A DNA stretch of 64,000 nucleotides from a virus: positions 1 through 64,000 of the IMG/VR virus record IMGVR_UViG_3300017917_001336; one strand, given 5' to 3'. The first letter of the stretch is position 1. Each line of letters begins with the position of its first letter. The notes under the pieces were generated by a model. The model was not told the DNA's origin. It made no database searches and worked only from the letters and a program-made list of their open reading frames with translations. The translations under genes and the position numbers were made by a program. Of the stretch, positions 48,392 through 57,296 are shown piece after piece.

Positions 48392-48724
48392 ATGTCAGAA
48401 AGACCACAAGTTGAACCGTTTTTTGATTACGGATCAGTAAACGACACACACAAAGAAGCTGCTAAAGCATGTGCTGTAATCTGTGAAGAATGCGGAATTC
48501 CAGAAATTGGCCAAATCATCAAACAGAGATTTGCAATTGAAGAACCTCCAACATACGATTTACATGCATCAGAATTTTATAAAGTTGCAACAGAAAATAA
48601 AATTTCTGTAACAGCTGGCGGTTATATTATGGAAAACGGTATGAAATATCCGTACTGTAATGTTTCAGCTGATATTAGAACATTAGAAAAGTTTTTAGAA
48701 ACTTTAAGATCTCAAAAAGATTAA
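48392..48724 (+). CDS. Hypothetical protein, 110 aa
   Basis: A soluble 110-residue protein with a strong AGGAG 7 nt before its start and no recognised family. It contains a Cys-x-x-Cys-like pair in VICEECGIPEIG near residue 30 and a helical C-terminus. Gene order places it at the end of the plus-strand oxygenase run, 30 nt after it, but it may be expressed separately. Its stop overlaps that of the converging Nudix gene through a shared TTAA. Confidence 0.55.
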   Translation: MSERPQVEPFFDYGSVNDTHKEAAKACAVICEECGIPEIGQIIKQRFAIEEPPTYDLHASEFYKVATENKISVTAGGYIMENGMKYPYCNVSADIRTLEKFLETLRSQKD

Positions 48725-49170
48725 ATTAAATCTACAATATCAAATACAGTTTGTAGTTTAGTTCTAATTGCTTTATTTGAGAAACTATTTCGAAGCCCCT
48801 GATGTAGGGGCTTCGGTGCATAATCAATAGTAGCCCACACCCACCCCATATGTTCTTCACTTAGTGTAGGAATAAATTCGTCTTCTATGACGCACAGATA
48901 AGTGTGAAAATTAAAAACTTTGTCGTTACTAACAAATGTTTCTAGCGGAATAGTTTTGATAATATTTGGTACTTTGCCAATTTCTTCAGTAACTTCTCTT
49001 TGAAGTCCTTGCCACGGATTTTCATTTTGTAAATTAGTACCGCCAACAAGCCCCCAAGTCCCGGTGTGTTTTCCATGAGCTTTTTGTAGTAGTAAAATTC
49101 TTCGTGTAGATTTAGCGTAGAACAATGCTCCGCTACAAACTATACGATCTTTTACAACTCCAGTCTCCAT
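48721..49170 (-). CDS. Nudix hydrolase
   Basis: 149 residues with a complete Nudix box at residues 44-66: Gly44, five residues, Glu50, seven residues, then REVTEEIGK (58-66). Nudix enzymes cleave nucleoside diphosphates linked to another moiety, for example modified dNTPs, NADH, ADP-ribose or mRNA caps. The box alone does not decide which. The start lies inside the 3' end of gp15 by 19 nt and has AGG 4 nt upstream, so it is the third gene of the gp14-gp15 minus-strand unit. Its placement next to oxygenases could mean cleaning of oxidised or modified nucleotides, a speculation. Confidence 0.87.
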   Translation of the reverse strand: METGVVKDRIVCSGALFYAKSTRRILLLQKAHGKHTGTWGLVGGTNLQNENPWQGLQREVTEEIGKVPNIIKTIPLETFVSNDKVFNFHTYLCVIEDEFIPTLSEEHMGWVWATIDYAPKPLHQGLRNSFSNKAIRTKLQTVFDIVDLI

Positions 49171-50579
49171 GTACCTGCCTTATACTCACCTTCAAACGAT
49201 TTGGCCCACATTACGTTATTCCATACGTATTGTATTCCTGTGTATATATTCGTTTGATAAATGATCTGATCAGGTTCTTGAGCATTGAACACAATTTGCC
49301 AATCAGTACCATCGTATTCAATTATGTCGTTAGCATAGGCAACAAAATCACCCCACGCATCGGTGTCTTTAGTTATGTCATCAACTATTAAGAATCGATC
49401 TCCGGCAGTTTCTCCAGTCATACCGTTACCAGGATACACCTTAGTTGGATCTATGATAGCATCAAAAGTTCCTAAACTTCTACCACCGTTAGCATTTCTG
49501 TCACCTGGACTTGGCAAATCGTCGTCCCAGTGACCAGTATCTGTGTCCCAATTAACTGTTAAGACAGTAGGGTCTAATGGACTAATTGCAACAGTACCTA
49601 TAATTTCAGTACCGTTAGGTTGTGTTAAATGTAATGTGCTAGATCCGGCAGTAAATTTACCAGGGTACTTATCTATAACTTCTTGCCAGTTTAACGGAGT
49701 ACCGTATCTTGTAGGTATATCTAAAGTTGGTTCTCTTGGAGATAACACAGCATCAAGAGGTAAAAGTGTAACTTGACTATTGTACACTTCAATATTATAA
49801 TCAGTAATACTTACTACTTCTCTAGCTAGTAGAGTAGACATACTAATATCTGGTGTAACTAATGGTTGTCCTAAACCGTCAATATAGGTGCTGTCTGATT
49901 GCGAGCCTTGATATAGACTAGCAATAACTTTAGTAATAACGCCAAGGTGTTTAACTTTAACAGGAGGACTTATCCATATAGGCGTTTCTAAAGTTAACGT
50001 AGCAATATCAATAGGACTTTCAGTGCCCATAGGAACACTTCTGCTAGTCCATATGATGTTACTTAAATTTAAAACACTAAGACTAGTCCAGTCAATGTAG
50101 TTGTCTGTTGTTTGTAGTTCAAGACTAGGGTTAAACAATACTAAAATTTGTTCAAGTATTTGTAGTTTCTGTTCTGTGTTTGCCGACCATATATCACATT
50201 TTAAAGTTAACTTAAACGGAGTTGGCATCAAACGTTCTACAGTATAATTGCGTCCCTGGCCTGTAGTATAAACAGGATCGTTAGGATCAGCATCATTAAT
50301 TTCTCTTTCTCTGATATGAACCTTACCAACAAAGGTTGAATCACCAAGTCTGCTGTGATCAATATCTAATGCAGCAATATAAACAGCAATGCGAGGTACA
50401 GAATTAACTTTGTTTTCACTGTTACCTCGGATTATAGATGCTGCTTGTCTGTCCTGATCACCGTACATAACAGGTATACGCACAAGGGTGCCATCACCGT
50501 ACTTGACAGTAAAATTACTTAAAACTCTAATTGTTTGGGCAAGATATCTTCTAATCTGCCCGTCATAAAACCATTGCAT
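49152..50579 (-). CDS. 15: Tail sheath stabiliser and completion protein (T4 gp15-like)
   Basis: 475 residues. The first 230 residues match the T4 gp15 pattern: FYDGQIRRYLAQ, VRIPVMYGDQ, and the segment KLTLKCDIWSANTEQKLQIL leading to EQILVLFNPSLELQTTDN, then TLTLETPIWISPP. In T4, gp15 hexamers cap the tail and join it to the head. It is adjacent to gp14, as in T4, and overlaps it by TAATG. T4 gp15 is 272 residues, so the C-terminal 240 residues here are an extension that contains ITDYNIEVYNSQV and DRFLIVDDITKD. Confidence 0.85.
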   Translation of the reverse strand: MQWFYDGQIRRYLAQTIRVLSNFTVKYGDGTLVRIPVMYGDQDRQAASIIRGNSENKVNSVPRIAVYIAALDIDHSRLGDSTFVGKVHIREREINDADPNDPVYTTGQGRNYTVERLMPTPFKLTLKCDIWSANTEQKLQILEQILVLFNPSLELQTTDNYIDWTSLSVLNLSNIIWTSRSVPMGTESPIDIATLTLETPIWISPPVKVKHLGVITKVIASLYQGSQSDSTYIDGLGQPLVTPDISMSTLLAREVVSITDYNIEVYNSQVTLLPLDAVLSPREPTLDIPTRYGTPLNWQEVIDKYPGKFTAGSSTLHLTQPNGTEIIGTVAISPLDPTVLTVNWDTDTGHWDDDLPSPGDRNANGGRSLGTFDAIIDPTKVYPGNGMTGETAGDRFLIVDDITKDTDAWGDFVAYANDIIEYDGTDWQIVFNAQEPDQIIYQTNIYTGIQYVWNNVMWAKSFEGEYKAGTWRLEL

Positions 50580-52066
50580 TATATATCCGCCTTTAATCTT
50601 GCTTTAGGTCTAAGAACATTAGACAAGCTCTGACGTTGTTCTTCTTTGTTGTTACACAAGCTCAATTTCCATAATCCGTCTTCTGGTAATTTTTCTTGAA
50701 CAGAATTAACTATTGGTAATGTGATTAAAACTTTACCACTAACATTTGTTATGATTCCTGGATGATCAGCTGTTGCATAAACAATTTCTAAGTTATCTAA
50801 TTTAAACACAACATAGGTAGATGTTACATAGTTAATATTTGTTGGAATAACGTAGTTGTAGTTTGCAGGCACAGGAACAGTATCTGGCGGCAATTTAATA
50901 AAATCAACACCAACTGCTTGATTGTATATTGCCGCACTATTGTTAATAAAGCTAGTTTTAAGAGTTTGTCTAGTTTCACTATTTGGTGCAGGTTTCCCGT
51001 CAGTTGGAGTATTTGTCATAGTCATACGGACTGCATCCTCAACTTTTACCCATCTAGTGCTACTAAATCTAAATAATCTGTTAGGTAAGAAATCAGTACG
51101 TAAGAAATAATCGCCATCAACAGCGTTATTTGGAAATTGTATTCCATGGCCAAATTCGGCGTACCCGTTATCTGGAATACCGTCACCAACTAAGTATCCA
51201 GTATAACTTGTTCTTAAAGGACGTTTGTTACTTTCTAAAGCAGTAATTGAAGTAATACTAGCATCTAAATCATTAACATTGTCTGCTGTATTTAGAATAG
51301 TCTTACCTTTTTCGTCAACTGCTAATGTATAAAATTGTTCTGTTTGGTATCCGCTTAACGGAGCATCTTTTTCAGCTTCACCAATTGTAGCATCGTTAAT
51401 TAATAATTCTGTATTGTGAGTGCTTAACAAGTCGCGTAATGTTGTACCATCCTCAATAGGATCACCATTAGCATCTAATACAGCTTTACCAAGAATGTCA
51501 GCAAACTGCTGGTTATCAGTAATCTTTTTAAGTTTTAATCTATATAAGTGCGGATACCATGTAGCACTAAATCCTTCACTAGCACGGCCTACATCTTCAA
51601 TAACATAGTATCGAGGTAATCCTATTTCAATAACTTTTCCTGTAATCGGGCTAATGCTGTCAATTGCAAAGTTATCACGCAAGTGTGGTAATTCTAGTAC
51701 ATCACCGATTATAGGTTTACGTCCTATAAATTTAATAAAATCGTTAATATGCACAGTCATAAAAACTGTGTCATTGTCGATAAACAATCCAAACTGACTT
51801 AGGTTAAAGTCAATGTTTTGTACGTTGTAAATTCCGCGGATTCTGTAGATTTCTTCATCATACTTTCTGTCGCGATTTTCTAAAAACATCAAATCTTGTA
51901 TTTGTGTAAAATCTTTAAAATCTTCAGGGTTTCCAGTAGCATTAGTTCCTATGTACTTGTGCAAATACACGTCTGTACCGCCAACCTGAAACATCTCAGA
52001 TATCTGGCGATCTATGAAGGAATAATCCTGGCTTTTTTCTGGGCGGTATAATGATAATCGTGGCAT
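50579..52066 (-). CDS. 14: Neck protein (T4 gp14-like)
   Basis: 495 residues from the ATG at 52066 (MPRLSLYRPEKSQDYSF). The frame is open 25 codons further, but an upstream start would lie over the late promoter at 52072-52079, so the internal ATG is chosen. The pattern around ISEMFQVGGTDVYLHKYIG (about 20-40), VHINDFIKFIGRKPIIGDVL and the order before gp15 identify it as gp14, one of the two proteins that finish the neck after DNA packaging. T4 gp14 is 256 residues, so this one has a long C-terminal extension, as gp15 does. It is divergent from gp13, unlike T4 where 13-14-15 run together. Confidence 0.83.
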   Translation of the reverse strand: MPRLSLYRPEKSQDYSFIDRQISEMFQVGGTDVYLHKYIGTNATGNPEDFKDFTQIQDLMFLENRDRKYDEEIYRIRGIYNVQNIDFNLSQFGLFIDNDTVFMTVHINDFIKFIGRKPIIGDVLELPHLRDNFAIDSISPITGKVIEIGLPRYYVIEDVGRASEGFSATWYPHLYRLKLKKITDNQQFADILGKAVLDANGDPIEDGTTLRDLLSTHNTELLINDATIGEAEKDAPLSGYQTEQFYTLAVDEKGKTILNTADNVNDLDASITSITALESNKRPLRTSYTGYLVGDGIPDNGYAEFGHGIQFPNNAVDGDYFLRTDFLPNRLFRFSSTRWVKVEDAVRMTMTNTPTDGKPAPNSETRQTLKTSFINNSAAIYNQAVGVDFIKLPPDTVPVPANYNYVIPTNINYVTSTYVVFKLDNLEIVYATADHPGIITNVSGKVLITLPIVNSVQEKLPEDGLWKLSLCNNKEEQRQSLSNVLRPKARLKADI

Positions 52067-52071
52067 AATGA

Positions 52072-52079
52072 TATTTATC
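52072..52079 (-). promoter_or_regulatory. T4-type late promoter, minus strand (GATAAATA)
   Basis: Minus-strand GATAAATATC for the gp14-gp15-Nudix unit. Together with the plus-strand box at 52084-52091 it forms a pair of back-to-back late promoters only 4 nt apart. Initiation would be near 52066, so the gp14 mRNA would be leaderless or nearly so if the promoter is used. Confidence 0.68.
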
Positions 52080-52083
52080 GTAA

Positions 52084-52091
52084 GATAAATA
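52084..52091 (+). promoter_or_regulatory. T4-type late promoter, plus strand (GATAAATA)
   Basis: GATAAATATG on the plus strand for gp13 and the fibre genes after it. Initiation near 52098 would exclude the ATG at 52091 as a start and leave GGAG (52097-52100) with the ATG at 52109, which supports the shorter gp13 start. Confidence 0.72.
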
Positions 52092-52108
52092 TGAGTGGAG
52101 AACAAAAA

Positions 52109-52900
52109 ATGGCAGATAACTACCCGCAGGATCCAGGGCAATCAGATAGTTTAAGAGAAAGAAACGCAGTTTTTGACTACGTTAAGACTATGCTGGGCGA
52201 CGGCATGGTTGAAGTAGAGCTAGATCCCGTACATTACGAAACTGCTCTAGATCGTGCTTTAAACAGATTTAGACAAAGAAGTAGTAACTCTGTTGAAGAA
52301 AGTTACATGTTCTTAGAATTAATTCAAGACGTTAACGAATATCGTTTACCTAATGAAGTTGTAACAGTACAATCGTTATTTCGTAGAAGCATTGGTAGCA
52401 GAAGTGGTTTAGGTGCAGGCGGAACATTGTTCGAGCCATTCAACTTGGCGTACACAAACACTTACTTACTAAGCGGAACTATGATGGGTGGTTTAGCAAC
52501 ATACGAGCTATTTGCTGGCTATCAAAAATTAGTAGGCCGTATGTTTGGTAGTTTCATGGAGTTTAAGTGGAACCCAACAAACCATATTTTAACAATTTTA
52601 CAAAGACCATTTGCTCAAGGCGAACAAATTTTAATTCGTTGCCACAATCATCGTCCTGACTTTGTTTTATTACAAGACATTTATGCAAAGCAATGGTTAA
52701 GAGATTATACACTAGCAACTGCTAAAGTTATGTTAGGTGAAGCTCGTAGTAAGTTTGGTAGTATTGCAGGCCCAGGCTCACCTATTACATTAAATGGTAC
52801 AGCATTACTTACTGCTGGTAAAGAAGAACTTAAAGAATTAGATAAAGAATTAGAAACGTTAGTTAGTGGCGGAACACCAATGACGTTTATTATAGGATAA
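52109..52900 (+). CDS. 13: Neck protein (T4 gp13-like)
   Basis: 263 residues from the ATG at 52109. This start is preferred over the in-frame ATG at 52091, because that codon overlaps the late promoter and the GGAG site is 8 nt before 52109. The sequence begins MADNYPQDPGQ, similar to the YNPQNP opening of T4 gp13, continues with VEVELDPVHYETALDRALNR (residues about 29-48), and ends in a helix and PMTFIIG, like the PLPILVG end of T4 gp13. T4 gp13 is 309 residues. gp13 and gp14 together complete the head-to-tail neck. Confidence 0.86.
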   Translation: MADNYPQDPGQSDSLRERNAVFDYVKTMLGDGMVEVELDPVHYETALDRALNRFRQRSSNSVEESYMFLELIQDVNEYRLPNEVVTVQSLFRRSIGSRSGLGAGGTLFEPFNLAYTNTYLLSGTMMGGLATYELFAGYQKLVGRMFGSFMEFKWNPTNHILTILQRPFAQGEQILIRCHNHRPDFVLLQDIYAKQWLRDYTLATAKVMLGEARSKFGSIAGPGSPITLNGTALLTAGKEELKELDKELETLVSGGTPMTFIIG

Positions 52901-52904
52901 TTAA

Positions 52905-53588
52905 ATGCCAATTAAGGTCACGCAATTACCATCGTTAGCTGTAGTAGACGGAACAGTTGTTGTACCGGTAGTTGACGTCTCTGGTACTCCTATAAGTAAA
53001 AAAACAACAGTATCAGCATTTACAAATTACATACTTTCTGGTAATGCGGCTACTGCTACAAAATTTCAAACTGCACGTAATATTAACGGGGTTGCGTTTG
53101 ACGGAACTGCTGATATTACTATTACTACATCAGTTCCAGATGCTAGCACAACTACTAAAGGTTTAGTCTTAATTCCAGCAGTTGGTACTAGTGGTATTAC
53201 AAACTCTAGTGGAACAATTGGATTAGCAACTTCATCTTCAACACAATTAGGCGGAGTAATTATACCGGTAGTAGGTACTAGTGGTATTACAAACTCTAGT
53301 GGAACAATTGGGCTAGCAGTTGCTACTGATAGTCAAATTGGTGGCGTTAAAATTGGCCCAGGTATTAACGTCTCTATGGACGGAACTATTACAGGTCCAG
53401 TTAGAAAATTTCACGGATTCAGTGTTGATTCAGAAGGTAATTTAATATACTCTACAACACAGGATACTACTATTTCCCTGCAAGATCAATACGGCGAGGA
53501 CCTATATGAGGACACAGATATAGGAACAAATGAATATTCATATTCACTAGACAATGATGGTAACTTAATAGTTACTTACAATATTTAA
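52905..53588 (+). CDS. Fibre-like structural protein with 30-residue repeats
   Basis: 227 residues. The N-terminus (MPIKVTQLPSLAVVDGTVVV) begins 4 nt after the gp13 stop. Residues 55-72 read TARNINGVAFDGTADITI, a common phage fibre motif. Two 30-residue repeats follow (near 90-150), each containing VGTSGITNSSGTIGLA and encoded by a 90 bp near-perfect tandem DNA repeat. The C-terminus is acidic with LQDQYGEDLYEDTDIG. In T4 the whisker gene wac lies next to gp13, so an attachment at the neck is possible for this and the next gene; that is inference from position only. Confidence 0.65.
   Translation: MPIKVTQLPSLAVVDGTVVVPVVDVSGTPISKKTTVSAFTNYILSGNAATATKFQTARNINGVAFDGTADITITTSVPDASTTTKGLVLIPAVGTSGITNSSGTIGLATSSSTQLGGVIIPVVGTSGITNSSGTIGLAVATDSQIGGVKIGPGINVSMDGTITGPVRKFHGFSVDSEGNLIYSTTQDTTISLQDQYGEDLYEDTDIGTNEYSYSLDNDGNLIVTYNI
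53184..53311 (+). repeat. Tandem 90 bp repeat in the fibre gene
   Basis: A 38 nt segment at 53184-53221 is repeated exactly at 53274-53311, with a 90 bp period that keeps the reading frame and encodes 30 residues per unit. Such repeats change copy number easily by slippage or recombination. Confidence 0.85.
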
Positions 53589-53600
53589 ACGGAATAAAAA

Positions 53601-56600
53601 ATGGCAATCACATCGATTAACTTAGGTAAAATTAAATTTAACTGGAAAGGTGCTTGGGCACTTGGTGTACCCTACGTCAAAGACGATGTGGTTCGCTATA
53701 GCGGTTCAAGTTATGTCTGTGTTACAGGACACACAAGTGCAACTAGTTGGGCTACAAATTCAAGCAAGTTTGAGTTAATGGCTGAAGGCACAACACCCAC
53801 TACTACACAAGGTGATTTAATTGTTCGCGGAGCAACGCAAGACGAAAGATTAGGCGTAGGAGATCCTGGCCAAGTGTTAACAATCGTTAGTGGTGTGCCA
53901 GCATGGGCTGACAACGGTGTTAATGATAAAATTTATTATGTTAGTCCAAGCGGTGATGATGCTAACAGCGGTTTAAGTTGGGGTACGGCATTTGCTACTA
54001 TTAAACATGCATGTGCTCAAGCAGTTGGACCTGCAACTGTTTACGTTGCATCAGGACAATATGCAGAACAATTACCTATTATTGTTCCTAGTTTTGTTGC
54101 TGTTGTTGGAGATAACCAACGTACAACAATCGTTGGACCAGCACCCGGCTATGAACAACAAACTATGTGGAAGTTAGGTGATGGTGCATTACTTAATAAA
54201 ATGTGTTTTATTGGTTTAACTGGATTTGTCCCGTATGCACCAGACGATACAAATATTGAATTAGCAACAATTGGTGGTGTGTATATCGCATTTGACCCAT
54301 TAGTTCCTATTGCTACAAAATCTCCATACGTTATTGAATGTAGTGCTAAATCTAGCGGCGGTGTTGGAGCATTAGTTGACGGTAGTGTACACCTTACAGG
54401 TATTAAATCTATGGTATTCCATGGATATACTGTTATCATGGACAATGGTGTTGGTTTCTGGGTTAAAGATAACGGCAAGTCAGAAATTGTATCATGCTTT
54501 ACATATTACTGTCACATGGGATATGTTACTACAGGCGGCGGTAAAATACGTGCCTTAAACGGTAACAACTCTTATGGTACTTACGGTTCTTTATCAAAAG
54601 GCTATAATTTAGGAGAAGCCACAGTTAACGGAACTATTTATGGTAACATGTTAACATGGCAAAACGGTACGCTTGCTGGAGGTAGTTTTAGTGACGGAGA
54701 AACTATTACCGGCGGCACCAGCGGAGCAACGGGTGTTGTACAAAATGTACAACCAGGTACAAGTAGAATTTATTACAAATCTTCCAATGCATTTACATTC
54801 CAAGCCGGTGAAACTATTAGCAATGGCTCTGGAGTAAGTGCTACTATTGCTACAGGTGGTGTAACTGGGCAAACTGGTGTTATATTAGTTGTTACTGGTT
54901 TAAGTTCTGAACCTAAACCAGGCGGAAGTATTGAAATAACCGGTGACACATATACGTATGTTATACAAAGTTCTAGCGGTTGGTCAAATTCTGGAAGTAA
55001 AGTTGTCATTGTACTAGCAGGCGAGAAATCTGCAATATCGACTGACGGAACTTCAATGAAGATTCGTTATGATTATTCTCAAGTTCGACTAACTGGACAT
55101 GATTTTTTAAATATTGGAACTGGCGGAGTTGTTACAACAAATTACCCAGGTGTTCCAGTGCAAGCCCCAACACAAGGTAACGAAGTTATTGAACAATTTC
55201 CAGGGCGTGTGTTTTATGTTTCTACAGACCAAGACGGTAACTTCCGTGTTGGTGAATATTTTAAAGTTGACCAAGCTACTGGTCGTGCAACACTTAACGC
55301 TAGTGCGTTTGACTTGTCAGGTTTAACCAGCTTAAGATTAGGTTCTATTGGTGCTCAGCTCGGTGAACAAATTAACGAATTTTCAAGCGATACTACATTA
55401 AGCGGTAATAGTAATTTAGCTGTACCAACTGAAAAAGCAATCCGTACATACTTTGGACAAATAGCAACTAATGTTGCACCTTCAATTAGCAACAGTCTAA
55501 CACTTGGTACATCTAGTTACTTGTGGGATAAAGTTTATGCTAATAAATTAATTGGGCCATCAACACTAACACTTGATCCTGCCGCCGAAGGCGACAATAC
55601 TGGTACTGTTGTTATTAAGGGTAATTTACAAGTTGACGGAACAACTACAACAATAAATTCAACAACATTAATTGTTGATGACAAAAATATTGTTTTAGCA
55701 GACGGTGCTACTCTTGATAGTCAAGCAGATGGTGCAGGTATTAGTGTATCAGGAGCAACAACAAAAACATTTAATTGGGTCGATGCTACCGACGCATGGA
55801 CTTCAAGCGAGCATTTAGATCTTGCTAGTGGAAAAAGTTATTACATTAACGGAACAGCCGTAGTAAATGCAACAAGTTTAGGAAGTGGGGTTGTAAGTTC
55901 AAGTTTAACTAGTGTTGGAACTTTAAGTAGTTTAACAGTTAGTGGAACAATTAATGCTAACGGTACAACAGGTATTGTAACATCACAAACAGGAACAGTA
56001 CCTCTATTCAATACAAATGCTACAGGACTAAACATTGGTGGTGCAGCCACTGCTATCTCTATTGGTGCAGGAACTGGTACAACAACAATTAATAATCCTA
56101 CAGTAACATTAGGTGCTGCTACTACTGTTAACGTAAACGGAGCAAGCCCAACGATTGCTACATCAAGCACCGGTACTGTAACATTATTCAATACAAACGC
56201 AACTACAGTAAATGCATTCGGTGCTGCATCAACTATTGCAATTGGTGCAACTGGCGGCACACTTACAGTTAATAATACAACTGTAACATTTGGATCTGCA
56301 ACTACATTTAATATTAACGGTGCAAGCCCAACCGTTGCTACATCAAGTACAGGTACTGCAAGTGTATTCAATACAAATGCACTAACTGGAAATCTATTTG
56401 GGGCAGCAACTACAATTAATGCAGGTGCTCAAAATTCAAGCAGTACTTTTAACATTTACAATAAACTTTCTATTAGAGGTTCAACAAGCGGGTCAGTAAC
56501 ATTCCAAGCACCTGCAACTGCAGGATCAGTGACTTACACATTGCCAAGTGCTGATGCAGCAGTATCGGGATATGCACTAGTATCAAATGGTGCCGGTACA

Positions 56601-57296
56601 TTGAGTTGGGCTGCAGCTGGAGCAACTATTGCAGATGACACTAGCACAACTGCACTATATCCAGTATTCAGTACTGCAACAAGCGGTTCACTAACATCAG
56701 CTAAAGTATCAAGCACTAAGTTTTCATTTAATGCAAGTACTGGTAAAGGAACTATTACAGCACTTATTGTTGGTGATAACACTACATCATCTGGAGCACT
56801 AGTTGTAGGTAGTGCAAACTCATATGCTGGTGGTTTAGTGTTAGGTAAACCTAGTACATACAGTGGATATATCTCAGCAACTGATAACTTATATGTTCGT
56901 CCGTATGCATCGGGCGGCGCAGGCAGCGGTAACATGGTTGTTGAAAATGCGTCTGGTACTGCACAATTTACAATGAATTGCAGTACTGGTGCATTTACTG
57001 CCGCTGGAACACTTACATCAAACTCAGATGCAAGATTAAAAACTAACGTTGAAACTATTACAAGTGCTCTTAATAAAGTATTATCACTTCGCGGAGTAAT
57101 GTATGATCGTATTTCATCAGGTAAACGAGAAGTTGGTATGATTGCTCAAGAAGTTGAAGAAATTATTCCAGAACTAGTAGTAACTGACGAAAACGGAATT
57201 AAATCACTTGCGTATGCTAATACTGTTGCAATGTTAGTTGAAGCAATTAAAGAACAACAAACTCAAATCGATGAATTAAAGAAGAAATTAGCATAA
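53601..57296 (+). CDS. Fibre with CBM5/12-like module, beta-helix and S74 chaperone
   Basis: 1231 residues. An N-terminal CBM5/12-like unit (NWKGAWALGVPYVKDDVVRY) comes first. The beta-helix opens near residue 112 (YVSPSGDDANSGLSWG) and includes IRALNGNNSYGTYG near 315. A lectin-like segment follows, then the shared GHDFLNIGTG and STDQDGNFRVGEYFKVDQ near 495-550. A shaft of TSSTGTxxxFNTNA-type repeats runs through 680-960. The S74 chaperone occupies about 1140-1231, with Ser1142 and Lys1147 (SDARLK) as the self-cleavage pair, then EVGMIAQEVEEIIPEL and a final helix. It is a shorter version of the giant fibres with one CBM unit and no propeller. It overlaps the next start by 1 nt. Confidence 0.82.
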   Translation: MAITSINLGKIKFNWKGAWALGVPYVKDDVVRYSGSSYVCVTGHTSATSWATNSSKFELMAEGTTPTTTQGDLIVRGATQDERLGVGDPGQVLTIVSGVPAWADNGVNDKIYYVSPSGDDANSGLSWGTAFATIKHACAQAVGPATVYVASGQYAEQLPIIVPSFVAVVGDNQRTTIVGPAPGYEQQTMWKLGDGALLNKMCFIGLTGFVPYAPDDTNIELATIGGVYIAFDPLVPIATKSPYVIECSAKSSGGVGALVDGSVHLTGIKSMVFHGYTVIMDNGVGFWVKDNGKSEIVSCFTYYCHMGYVTTGGGKIRALNGNNSYGTYGSLSKGYNLGEATVNGTIYGNMLTWQNGTLAGGSFSDGETITGGTSGATGVVQNVQPGTSRIYYKSSNAFTFQAGETISNGSGVSATIATGGVTGQTGVILVVTGLSSEPKPGGSIEITGDTYTYVIQSSSGWSNSGSKVVIVLAGEKSAISTDGTSMKIRYDYSQVRLTGHDFLNIGTGGVVTTNYPGVPVQAPTQGNEVIEQFPGRVFYVSTDQDGNFRVGEYFKVDQATGRATLNASAFDLSGLTSLRLGSIGAQLGEQINEFSSDTTLSGNSNLAVPTEKAIRTYFGQIATNVAPSISNSLTLGTSSYLWDKVYANKLIGPSTLTLDPAAEGDNTGTVVIKGNLQVDGTTTTINSTTLIVDDKNIVLADGATLDSQADGAGISVSGATTKTFNWVDATDAWTSSEHLDLASGKSYYINGTAVVNATSLGSGVVSSSLTSVGTLSSLTVSGTINANGTTGIVTSQTGTVPLFNTNATGLNIGGAATAISIGAGTGTTTINNPTVTLGAATTVNVNGASPTIATSSTGTVTLFNTNATTVNAFGAASTIAIGATGGTLTVNNTTVTFGSATTFNINGASPTVATSSTGTASVFNTNALTGNLFGAATTINAGAQNSSSTFNIYNKLSIRGSTSGSVTFQAPATAGSVTYTLPSADAAVSGYALVSNGAGTLSWAAAGATIADDTSTTALYPVFSTATSGSLTSAKVSSTKFSFNASTGKGTITALIVGDNTTSSGALVVGSANSYAGGLVLGKPSTYSGYISATDNLYVRPYASGGAGSGNMVVENASGTAQFTMNCSTGAFTAAGTLTSNSDARLKTNVETITSALNKVLSLRGVMYDRISSGKREVGMIAQEVEEIIPELVVTDENGIKSLAYANTVAMLVEAIKEQQTQIDELKKKLA

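Noticed and set aside
52067-52141. Upstream start for gp14 giving 25 extra N-terminal residues
   Set aside because: It would lie across the divergent late promoters and into gp13, and the extra residues are hydrophobic and unlike any gp14 start.
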